A stretch of 64,000 nt of DNA from Lichenostomus cassidix (lineage: Eukaryota; Chordata; Aves; Passeriformes; Meliphagidae), in the NCBI GenBank assembly GCA_008360975.2, contig CM039182.1, positions 147,316,656-147,380,655 of the forward strand, in the 5' to 3' direction. Below the pieces are notes generated by a model. That model was not told where the DNA came from and ran no database searches. It was given only the letters and a program-made list of their open reading frames with translations. Below, in pieces: positions 1-10,500 of this stretch (positions are counted from its first letter, which is position 1; each line of letters starts with the position of its first letter). Made by a program: the position numbers and the translations under genes.

Positions 1-2710
1 AGGTACTTAGCTGGAGGAAAGCCAAAAACCCAGAGCCCAAGCCAGAGTTGCTGCAATGAAGGTCTCACATAATGATTCAGTTTTTCTGTGTTCAAAAAAT
101 CTAAAGTGCTGATTAAAATGTTTGCCCAGGCCAGGTTTGCTTCTAATTGCCCTAAAAGAGCATGGAAAGGGCCAGCCATGGTGTCTGGAACATCTTTTTT
201 TTTCCTTGTCCTTTTTTGCAAGAGTGTTTGTTCAGGATTTTGCAAGGAAATTAACAATGAAAAGGGAATTATTTCTGAAATAATTTATCCAGAAATATAT
301 TGAACAATTATGTCCATTTTTGATCTTACATTTTATGCAGGTGGAAGAAAAGATCAGAAAGGAGGAAAAAACCCTGTACTACAGGCAAGCTCTCTGTACA
401 GAGCAAGCTGATCCTGCCTGTCTCCAAACAAGCAAGTTTCCCATGCCCCCCTCTTGCTCCTTGTCAAGTCAGCAATAGTTTTATCAGCCTGGTTTTTGGG
501 GCTGCTTAGAGGAGCAGGTGACATGTGGCATTCTGTTGAGACAACAGGATCCTTGGATTTTCCTGTGTGCCTCCTCTAAAATGTGAACCTAAACACTGTT
601 TCTGTTTCGCCTCTCTGCATTTGTTCTCCCTAATGCAGACCAGTTTCCTTTCATTTTCCAAACTGTTCCTGCAAATTATTTGCACACAGAGATGCAGCAT
701 CTGTTTGTCCATGATGAGGTCCTGCAGTACTTTCAGAGTTGAATAAATCCATACAAAAGGTATTGCTATGAATATAAAAACTGAGTTCCCTTTCACTCTC
801 ATCAGGAAAACACTTAATTGTTATTTAATAACACAACACCCTCCTAGATACTTGTATTAAACCTTTTGTCTGTGATTTGGACCTGCTCCTCACACCAAAC
901 CTGAGCATCTGAATTTGGAATGACATCCTCACATTCATTCATTGCTACACTGACACAATACTGAGCCAAATCCAGCCCCTGCCTGATTTCCCTGCAGTGC
1001 CTAGAACCAGAGCACAGAGGTACACAGATGTTTGTGTTGTAACAGGTTCAGATTACACCGATATCTCACCTTGTCAACCACTGCTAGTCCTGTCCTAAAA
1101 TCTGCCCTTACACTCAGAGCCTGCTGCTCCAAACCCCCTGTGGACCTGAAGAGTTCAGCTCCTCTTGGGGTCAAGGCCCCTGGACAGTGATGAATGAAAA
1201 ATACAGGAAAAGATATGAACAAGTTATTGCAGCTTCCTGCAAGTACCAACAACCCAGAGACCTTCAGCCAACACAGGGCCATGAACCAGAAAACAGCAAA
1301 GTTGGCAGAGGATGGGATAACTGGACACAAATACAGGCTGGTGAAAGAGGCAATTGCTTCCACAAGACCTCTGAGCTGCCTGATTCCTGGCAGACTTCCC
1401 ATTCCCAAACATTTTAGAATTGAATTAAGGACACTTGATTCGCTCCAAAAGCAATTAAAAAGAAAAACACATTTAAAATATAGTTCTAGCAACAATAAGC
1501 AATTAGTCTTCGATAATTGTCCGTGTCTTCCTATTTAATCACTCTTTTGCAGTGCCCAGTATGCTGATGACAGATCCCGACTGGTCCCATTATCGTTCTT
1601 GCCAAATTGCTCCCAGTTTGTGTCTGTTCTTAACTCTGTGATGGCAATGTGCTGAGGATGCTGCAGAATCCCCATGGCACTCCTTGCAAAAGGATTCCTC
1701 AGCCTTGTCATTTGCCCTGAGTAGGATTTCTTCTTCCAAATCTCTACAATGTTTATATCCAATTTTAATCTCCAAGACACGAGATCAGCATTCAGTTTTA
1801 GCACTGCTCCATCTCGGCTATGAACATCTAAATGTGGTACAACCTTCTTCCATTAACTCCAAACACCAGGGTCAGGCTGGCTGAGGAGGAGCATGAACAT
1901 GACTTGTGCTCTGGGGTTTGACTGCCTCCAACTTCTGCTTGAGATCTTAAAACCTGAAAGCACATTAACCACAGATTTATCTCAGAAATGTGTCAGTTCA
2001 GTTTAACCTCCTTGGTTTTGGTGGGAGTTATTTTACTTCACACATGCCTTTCATGACAGACATTTCTCCTTCCCTAAGAAATTGCTGGCACATGGATGGC
2101 ACCTGCCTGTCTCATCTCTCCTCTGGCAGCCAAGATAACCTGAGATTTGGTGCTTTGCCAAATTTGCTATCAAGTGAAAATCACTTCAGGGTTTATACTG
2201 CTTGTGTCCAATCCTAATCTAAATGCTCAAAGGCAGAACCCTAAAATTTTAAGATGTTCAAAGCTCTGTGTTTTCCAGTAAGCCTGAGCTCCTTTTGACT
2301 TATTTTAAAATATTCCATGACATGGCCCCAGCTTGCTTAAAGAGTCTCATTTATGAATGTGGGCCAACCCTTTTTTATCTGTTCATCACAAGCAGGTTTG
2401 ACAAAGATTTCTTTTTATTATCTGCTACACCGCCAGGGGGTCAGGCTGGCACACTGTGTGTGTCTTGTGTTTGAAATTCCACAAGCCTAGGATTTGCATG
2501 TTATTTTAGGTTATTGAAAACTTTACTGCTATAGCTTGTCTGTGTCAGGACTACTTTTAGAGCATTCTTACCCTGCCCTGTGGGGGGAAAGAAAGGAGGG
2601 GCAAAAAAGCCCTATATTGCATTTAAACAAAATTAATATTAGGATGTATCATATAACACTGTTCTTGGTATATTGGCAGCTTTGTGCAAAACCACTGCAG
2701 GAATTGAACT
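1..2710. other. unique non-coding sequence
   Basis: No gene seen. Open frames of up to 164 codons occur around 1.0-1.5 kb, but they overlap on both strands, share no recognisable domain, and lack clear splice or start context. Composition is AT-leaning with few CpG. The one item noted is a CTCF-like match near 2.43 kb, listed separately. No dispersed repeat could be recognised by eye. Confidence 0.6.
2427..2443 (+). promoter_or_regulatory. CTCF-like motif (candidate)
   Basis: The stretch ACCGCCAGGGGGTCAGG resembles the core CTCF consensus CCACCAGGGGGCGC, differing at the third base and after the G run. CTCF binds such sites as insulators and loop anchors. The match is by eye only, and a single motif match has a high false-positive rate. 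The orientation given is that of the CCxCCAGGGGG strand. Confidence 0.25.
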
Positions 2711-2822
2711 GAATCATAGAATATCCTGAATTGGAAGGGAACCCACAAGGATCATTGAGCCCAAATTCTGTCTCTGCACAGGACAAACCTAAAAATCACA
2801 CCATGGCATGACTTGACCTACA
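2711..2822 (-). mobile_element. CR1 LINE, 3' end fragment
   Basis: Read on the plus strand it starts GAATCATAGAATATCCTGA, then TTGGAAGGGA and CCCACAAGGATCATTGAG. This is the reverse complement of the 3' terminus of avian CR1 retrotransposons, so the element lies on the minus strand. It continues through a CTGCACAGGACA-like block and fades near 2.82 kb. Only about 110 bp remain, a typical 5'-truncated CR1 insertion with several small changes. It encodes nothing. Confidence 0.85.
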
Positions 2823-5243
2823 GTTTACCGAAAGCAAATCACCTCTTTCCTCGCTGGTTGCACAAGGAGACTTCAAATTTTCTTTTTTTTTACTGCCATT
2901 CTGCAGTGTTATATGTGGGATAAACCTCTCCCTCTGCAGAAGAGATTTGGAAAAGCCTCATGCCAACTTTGTCAGTGTTTCAGACTTGTGGATGCAAACA
3001 TTAATGGCAACAAAAGGAGCCTAAAGCACTTTGTGCTGTTTTGGGAGTATGTCTCGAGCTCAGAGCAGGTTTAGTCTAGACACTGGATGGATTGCAGAGC
3101 TCCAAGGAGTGTTACCTGCTCTAGAAATCAGTGATAAGGGCTTTGATGGTGGCACATTTGCTATGGCAATGGCAGTGAACTATAACTGCTCACAAGAGAA
3201 GTAATTCCCACTTAACAGTAGAGACACAAAACTGGGCTCCTGTACTCAATTCTGTGCATGCGAAGTCAAATATGTGGGTTCAGTCACATAGTCTGCTTAC
3301 CCAAACTCTCATGGAATATGGCAATATGGAAGTGGATTTTTTCTGGATTTTCTACCATTTCAAGTGGAAACAGTATTTTCTGCATTATCCATTCAACAGG
3401 TACACAGTGGTGCTCTGAAGTCATACAGAGATCATACCTAACAGGGAGTTTGTTGGTTTTTTTAAATTGCTAGTTAAATTAATCCTTTGTGTAATATAAT
3501 TGCCTTATTTAAGGCCTGTATGAAGAGATCTCTGAGGTACTGTTGGAAGCAGAAGAGAAGATGCAGGTGAGAACAGAGATGAGACAGCAGGCTTTCCATG
3601 CCCAAATGTACAGAAACACCAGTGGAAGATGCTTTTAGTAAGCAAAAAAAAAAAATAAAAATATACTGATTATTTAAAGAAAAATGGTGGGCCTGTGACT
3701 CATTTTCCATGCTTGTTTTAAAAAAAGAACCATGAAACATTGCATGAGATGTCCAGGTCGTAAGAATTTTTGTGTCCTTGTAGATCAGCCAAAGCCTGGC
3801 ATGAGATCTAGCCCCCCATTAGCAGGCAGGTAGATGATTTACCACATTTCAGTGGCTGTGTAAACATGAGCAGTGAGCCTCACAGGCCTCCCTTAGCCCA
3901 GCCACGGCTGAAATGCAGTGAGCTGAGCTAAAGGAGAGATATCAAACCAGCCTGGGTTCAAACGCTGCGATCACAGCTCTCTGTGCAGAGCTGACCTGTG
4001 CCTATCAGACCACCTCTGCCCAAAGTCCACACACACTGGGGGGGCTTAAAAGCTGAGGTTCTCATCAAAATGGACACATTCTTCATGAAGTTTCTTTGAA
4101 TTTCACTCACAGCTTATTTCTGTCTAATGACTCTTAGTTGTTTCACTTGACAATGGATTGAGCTGATTTTTTCCATTTTCCCTACGTATGATTAGTCCAT
4201 TCTATTACTTTTGCATTAAGGCATGAGGCAATAATACAGGCAGATGTGAGCTGGAAACTGTCAAACCCTACTATGCCTTCTTTATTCTGTTTGCATCCTG
4301 CTTCTGTATCATGACCTGTCTCAAAATCCAGTTTGAATCTATGAAAGAACTGCAGTAATAGATATATGCAGATGGAAGTTTCCAGTCATCCTCTGTGACA
4401 CAAATCCATATTTTTCCTTGCTAGATTGGATATGAACACTCAAATAACAATCAAGCTTACTGAAAACAAGAAATCTTTAAGCCTAGAGTCATCAAACCAA
4501 ACTAGTTTTGGCCTTTCTCTGAGATATTTCTGTTAATAATTTACTACTTCTAAAACTGAACATGCTCAAAATCTAGCTCCTGAATTTTTCATGAAGTCCT
4601 TTCCTCCCCATACCTGTCTTAATTTCAGAAATAAAATCAGACTCTTCCCTGCCAATCTTGACTTTCACTTTGACTTGATATCCTCTCCTGACTCACACCT
4701 CCAGCCTGTGATTAAACCCTGATGCCACTTTCCAGAAACCTTCTCCAAAACTGACCTTTTTGCTCTGCCTACACTGCCAAGCCCTCCTCTGAGATCTAAT
4801 TGGATTATAAGCCTTAACAATTAAAGTCTCTTCTCCTCATCTTCTGACACCTCCAAGCTTTCCATTCCCCTGAAGCCCTTGCACCAAAGATCATCCTGTA
4901 GCTCCATGACCTTCTATCCCACATGGCACCTTGTGTGGATCTCATTCCCAGCTTTCCAGCTGTAGAAGGAGCTCAGCCAGGCTAAATTCCCACACACTGA
5001 CCCATCTTTACCTGTGCCAGTGGAGTCCTTTTGCTGAGGTTATACAGCAATAACCACAGAAACCTGGTGATTGTTGCAGAGGTGGCAAATTGTGCTCACT
5101 GCTACCTATGGGCTGCAACCTTTGTGCAAAACTCCTTCTCTCCCATTACTCGGTTGTATTATTTTCCCTATTCCTCCTCCCTGAGAACCCTTTTTTACAT
5201 ATTTTATATATATAGCATACAAAACACACATATATATGTATGC
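2823..5243. other. unique non-coding sequence
   Basis: No gene or clearly recognisable repeat. Short poly(A/T) runs are present (for example near 3.64 kb). The only open frames are under 90 codons. A GC-richer patch around 3.87-4.06 kb includes GGTTCAAAC, but no tRNA-like fold is apparent around it. Confidence 0.55.
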
Positions 5244-5293
5244 TTATATTTATATTTATATTTATATTTATATTTATATTTATATTTATATAT
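5244..5293. repeat. (TTATAT)n microsatellite
   Basis: About eight near-perfect copies of TTATAT, preceded by a short CA/TA run (ACACACATATATATG). It abuts the GATATA repeat that follows, making one compound array. The translation of this tract (YLYLYL and the like) is an artefact and not a protein. Confidence 0.95.
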
Positions 5294-5571
5294 ATGATAT
5301 AGATGATATAGATATAGATATAGATATAGATTATATATATAGATATAGATAAGATATACACAGATATAGAGATATAGATATAGATATAGATATAGATATA
5401 GATATAGATATAGATAGATATAGATATAGATGATATAGATGATATAGATATAGATATAGATATAGATAGATATAGACATAGATATAGATAAGATATAGAT
5501 AGATATAGACATAGATATAGATATAGATGTAGATATAGATATAGATATAGAAATACAGATATAGATAGATA
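5294..5571. repeat. (GATATA)n / GATA-rich compound microsatellite
   Basis: About 280 bp built from GATATA units, interspersed with GATA, GATGATATA and GACATA variants. All frames translate to low-complexity I/Y/S/L strings that look like long open frames (up to 160 codons on the minus strand) but are not genes. The interspersed variants suggest an old, partly degraded array with several expansion rounds. It would be expected to be length-polymorphic. Confidence 0.97.
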
Positions 5572-5727
5572 AAACACTAGAATACAAGCACTCAGGGGAC
5601 AAAAACTGTAAGTTCTTAGGGACCACAATACTCATGTTCCTAAGAGCTTAGCAGAACAATTTGTATGGCACCTAGAACTACACAGACCTATTTTCCTGGG
5701 ATGTGAAGACAGCACTGCTAGAGAATC

Positions 5728-5775
5728 ACAAACAAAAAATAAAAACAAAAACAAGCAAACAAACAAACAACCACC
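5728..5775. repeat. A-rich / (AAAC)n low-complexity tract
   Basis: A run of A-rich sequence with repeated AAAC units. It could be the degraded A-tail of an old retroposed sequence, but no body could be recognised next to it. Confidence 0.7.
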
Positions 5776-5854
5776 AAACCTTAATAAATTAAAAATATTT
5801 TTATTTATGTATCTCAAATAACAAATCTGGTGGGGCAAGGAAGTGAGCACTGCA

Positions 5855-5935
5855 CCAGTTTTCCACCTGAGGACACTGAGGCATTTTAGGGCGGAGATAA
5901 CCTGTCCTGGAAAGAGAAGTAAGGGGTTCTCACTA
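5855..5935 (+). mobile_element. possible MIR-type SINE fragment
   Basis: TTTTCCACCTGAGGACACTG followed by AGGCATTTTAGGGCGGAGAT resembles the MIR segment ATTTTACAGATGAGGAAACTGAGGCACAGAGAGG in order and spacing. The flanks do not clearly extend the match. If real, it is a heavily diverged amniote-age SINE remnant. Confidence 0.35.
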
Positions 5936-7254
5936 AGTAGAAATGAATTAACAAGCTACCACAAAGAACTGAGACAGGAAGGGGACTTCCAGAAGATAAA
6001 CTTAATTGTAAGTTTTCAAAATCCCCATGCTGGCTCATGGAGGTACCAGCTCCTTACAAGAACTGGTCTTACACTAAACCAAAACTAAAGCCTGAGGATT
6101 TATAGGACACACAGGAAAGGGAGGATAAAAGGAAACCCAGCCATAAGGAAAAGTAAATTGAAATGAAAATAATGCTGTTTCAAGGAGAATTCTTTGAAAA
6201 AGACTTAAAGTAAGAGCCTAGAAATCCTTTCTTTCCCATCACTGCATTTGGAGGGAATGGCGACCTCAGATATCAGCACAACAGAGTGCACTGGGGATGA
6301 AAACTTTGTGCTTAAATGAAATTCCAAATATGACATTTTGGGGAAGAGAAGAAAAGAAACACTGAGTTCAGCTAGAGGGAATAAAAAATTAAATCTTCTC
6401 CATAGCCAAGACTGCGAGCCATGCCTTGGGCTTCATCTGTCAAGTGCTGCAAAGCATTCCTGCAAACCTCCCTCCTTTTCCCTGACAACCTGAGTGGCAA
6501 AACTTTTTCCACACTCAAACCCTGCAACTCAGCTCTGGAGAGCTGCTGGGAAGATGAGCGATGAGCAGGTGTCAAATTCTGTCCTTTTATCTCTGGCTTT
6601 TAAAAGACAGACACAATTATGTGCAAATCGGCGTAGTGGGGCAGCTGATTAAGTACCTTTTCTAAGAATTATTTTCACAAGGCTCTGTGCACAGGCCAGC
6701 CAGAGCTATCAGCTCATCTGCAGACACTGAATAGTGGCTGCTCCACCTTCTAGAGACCCATGGACATAGGAAGAGAGATGAGAAATTATTATTTCCTCAC
6801 CCTCCATGGCAGGCAAAGAGCCCTGCATTGTCTGACAAGGTCTCTCTGGTACAATCTTTCAGTGGTTTATGTATTTGGAGATTATGTGGGTATGTGTGAT
6901 ACACATTAGTAGAATGCCTAGGAAATTAAATGAGGTTGTAAAGTATAGGAAGTTGACAAAGTTGAAAAGGCTGAAGCTGAAAATCTTCCAAATTCAGTGT
7001 ATGGAAAGATTTTATGGCTGCCTTAGCTTATTTCTGAAGTCACATATCGTCCTGTGAATTTACATGTGAAGTGTAAAGAACTGCATTGTGTTTCCACCTA
7101 CAAAACAGGAACAAAAAATCCTCCCAAGACCTATCACCTGCTGGGATCAGACTTTTACTTTTAAAAAAATCCATGGATTTACACTACCTAGGAGTCTGGC
7201 AAATGGTTTTTACTTGGCCATGTAGGAAAATAGAATTGGGGGGTTTTAAATTAC
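5936..7254. other. unique non-coding sequence
   Basis: No gene or identifiable repeat. Open frames are below 70 codons except one at 7086 that is only long because it runs into the GAA repeat. Confidence 0.55.
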
Positions 7255-7285
7255 AAAAGAAGAAGAAGAAGAAAGAAGAAGAAGA

Positions 7286-7316
<31 letters not shown>

Positions 7317-7519
7317 AGAAGAAGAAGAAGAAGAAGAAGAAGAAAGAAGAAGAAGAAGAAGGAGAATGAGAAGGAGAAGAAGAAGAAGAAGGAAGAAGGA
7401 GAAGGAGAAGGAGAAGGAGAAGGAGAAGAAGAAGAAGGAGAAGAAGAAGAAGAAGAAGAAGAAGAAGAAGAAGAAGAAGAAGAAGAAGAAGAAGAAGAAG
7501 AAGAAGAAGAAAAGAAAGT
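7255..7519. repeat. (GAA)n / (GGA)n homopurine tract
   Basis: 265 nt of plus-strand purine, broken only by a T at 7367. It is mostly GAA with AAAG, GGA and GGAGAA interruptions. The right-hand 152 nt are uninterrupted. The tract yields spurious poly-E/K/R frames on the plus strand and poly-S/F/L frames on the minus strand. Long GAA:TTC tracts are known to form triplex (H-DNA) structures and to be length-unstable; that is family knowledge, not something shown here. Confidence 0.98.
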
Positions 7520-10500
7520 TAGCTTTTGATGGTTTGAACTGATCCAAGAAAGGAAGTTACCCATTTCATATGAGAAAGGAATTTTCCTTGCAGTCTTAAT
7601 GAAAAGCCTGAGGGTGTATTTTGAGGGATCCTGGTTGCCGCCCCAGTCCCAGAAGTTGTGCCAAAGCCACAGCCCTGGGAGGGCAGCACTAAATAAAACC
7701 TCCTGATGCCATCTGCATCAGTGGTGCTGCTGTTTGCATAAGCACAGCTCCAAACTGTGCATGTGGGATATGCCCTCAGTGCTAACTTACCATCCTTACA
7801 TCCAAACCAAGAGAGGCTTTAAATGCATCCTCATTATGTAAAGAGGAGAGGCGAGAGGATCATTTTGTCCTGATCCTTTCAAACAAAAGAAGTAGAAGTT
7901 TTCAGTGCCAGGGATTTTTTTTCCCCCAGAATTTTTCAGGTCTCTAGCAACAGTTTAGGCTATGCTTTTCCAAAAATATCTTTGAAGTAAGAGAGTGGAG
8001 AGAAGCTCATGAGTTGCTTGGAAAGTATATAAAGCAAACAGTGGCATATAATGGAAACTGTTCCCAAGAGCATTAGCGATTTCAGCAAGTACACAGCACT
8101 GGGAGTTAACCACTCCATTATGTGGGTTGTCTTTTCCAGCATTAATTTGTGAAAAAGTCCATCTTTTACGCACTTGCAATCCAAACAAAAGAACAAATTA
8201 GGAGGACTAAGCACAGAAACCATGCTGGGCAATAGAGCACCACAGACAAATGCTGCCAGTAATCTATATTCACATTGTATTGCATGAACTGACCCAGAAT
8301 TAACTATGGCTGCCCTCTCCTGGAAAACTCTCTGGAACAAATGAAGTTTTCTCATCCATTTCCATTAATGGCATTAGCATGCTTGGTGGCAAGACCACAG
8401 CAGAACAACTGGATAAACAGCCACAAGGAAGCAGTAACAAGTGACAATAGAACAGAACTGTTTTTCCACAGAGGTCCTGAATAGATATTCCAGTCCTCCT
8501 TGCAAACCAGGGATACAGCTGAGCTCGCCCAGAGAATGCAAACTGTGCTTCCTGGCTTTAGGTTTTAAGATGGATGTCAAGTGCCAGGATGGGAGTGGGA
8601 AGAAAACAACTTGAAGTCAATTCCTGGAAGTTCTTCATATTCAGATACCTGAGAGCTTTAGGAGACTTCACTGGAAACCTGAATCCCCTTGGGGTTCACT
8701 GATCAAACACTTGCAGCACGAGTTTAGGAGCTCCAAGGGACTAAGTGCTGGCACCAGGCTCAGCAGATCATCCTGCTGGTTTGTCTCTGTTCACATCTAG
8801 AGAGCTCTTACTCCACTCTTCAAATAAAAATCGAATTCCCAGAACAAATGAGGATGGGCAAAGGTGTTACTTTGAGTCAACACAATGTCCTGGCCCATAG
8901 TCTCAATGTCATTGCTAGAATGGAGGGACAGTGCAGGTGGTTTCAGCTTCCTGCCCACAGCTACCTAATCTCCCTGTTAGGGAACCATTCATAGATCTTT
9001 CTTCTGAAGGCACTTTTTGGTTGAGCCCACTCAACAGGAATCTCTTAAAATCCTTTCTTGAGAAACAACGGCTTAAAATCATAATTTTGGAAGCTCACTT
9101 GCCAAATCCAAGTTATTACTTATACCATAAAGATATCACTGTGTCATATCTAGTGATAAGAGCACATAGTTGTGTGTTACTGTTGTATAAACACGATGAG
9201 ATTTCATTAGATTTAGTTACCAAACTGATCAGTAGAGTATCCCTGATCAAAACAAATAAAAGGAAAACCAGATGTAAAGAATTAAGCACATTCATGAGAG
9301 GCTGGACTTTGAAAGGGTTCTAAAAATTGCATCAATCTTGAACATCTATCAGAGTAAAATAATCTGTTAAATTAAGCTCCTTTTCAGAACTACAAAGTTC
9401 AGTTCAAGCATTTTAGAAGCTCAGTAGTAAATATCTACAAATGTAGGATTTTGCTAAATTTTCTTGTTTTCCTCTTTATCCACATTGTTCCTGATCATTT
9501 TTTAATGTCTCTTGCATTTGCCTCTGACAGCAGCTGCAGTGCACCAGGCACTACATGAAAACAGGCAAAATCTGTGCCTTAAATAATCACTTTGTCCCGT
9601 AATGACCAGAGAAATCTCCATGTATGCAATGAGCCCTTTCAGACACCACATTCACTCTGCCTCAATGGAAAGCAGCTGCAATGGGAAGCAGATGCTCCCC
9701 AACAAGTTTGCCAGCTGTTGAAGCGACATCCAGATGTTGTGCACACTGAACTCCAGACACACTAAAAAGGGAACTCATTCCCCGTCTTAAAAACGCTGAG
9801 CCAAGACCTTTATCACCATGAAATGCAATAAAGTAACACTATTCCTGGGTTTCCTTCACAGGTATAGAAGCAACAAACCCACAAAACAAAGCACTGAAAA
9901 ATTACAGGAAAATAGAGGAGAACTTTCTTTGACAGGAAAGATCAATTCCAGTAGTCTTTAGTGACCTGAATGATGTAAAACTCAACTGTACCATCTACCC
10001 TCTTGTTTTTCCCAATTTTATTTGTAGCTGGGCTCCATTTTTACCTTCCAGAGCGTGGCAGCCTAAAGGAAAAAACATTTTGCATGAGCAAAGGTTTATT
10101 TCCTTTGACACTTTTCTTTGAGATCTAATACAAATACATATCACTATCTTCTCTCGCTAAAAGACTAATAAAATTGTTAATTGCTTGAAAATCAGGCAAG
10201 CTTGAGCTACTCTTAAACAAATCCAAGTATTTCTCTAAGAAAAGAAACCAGTCTCTGCCACAGTGTGCCAACACTTGCTATTAACAACAATCTGAAAATC
10301 AACTTTTCCTGAAGGTGGAGCACTAACTGGAACTGAATATTCTCTCACATCAAAGAATAGCTACCAGTAAAGACCAGCAGGAGGTCTGTTGGTATTTAAA
10401 AGTTTTATTTAATTTTTAACATCTCAAAGTCATTCAGCAGAATGGATTGCTGTCTTTATCATCCCAAAGCACCTCATTAAACAAGTGAGTTAATCAAGTA

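Noticed and set aside
3940..3985. GGTTCAAAC as part of a tRNA or tRNA-derived SINE
   Set aside because: The T-arm does not close and no other tRNA arms are visible.
5146..5635. Long minus-strand ORFs (160 and 143 codons)
   Set aside because: They are translations of the TTATAT/GATATA microsatellite (I/Y/S/L strings).
7086..7564. ORFs encoding poly-E/K/R or poly-S/F/L
   Set aside because: Artefacts of the GAA/TTC repeat.
8931..9323. 130-codon ORF as an exon or small gene
   Set aside because: No family recognised, no splice or promoter context, no low-frequency codon or conservation argument available.
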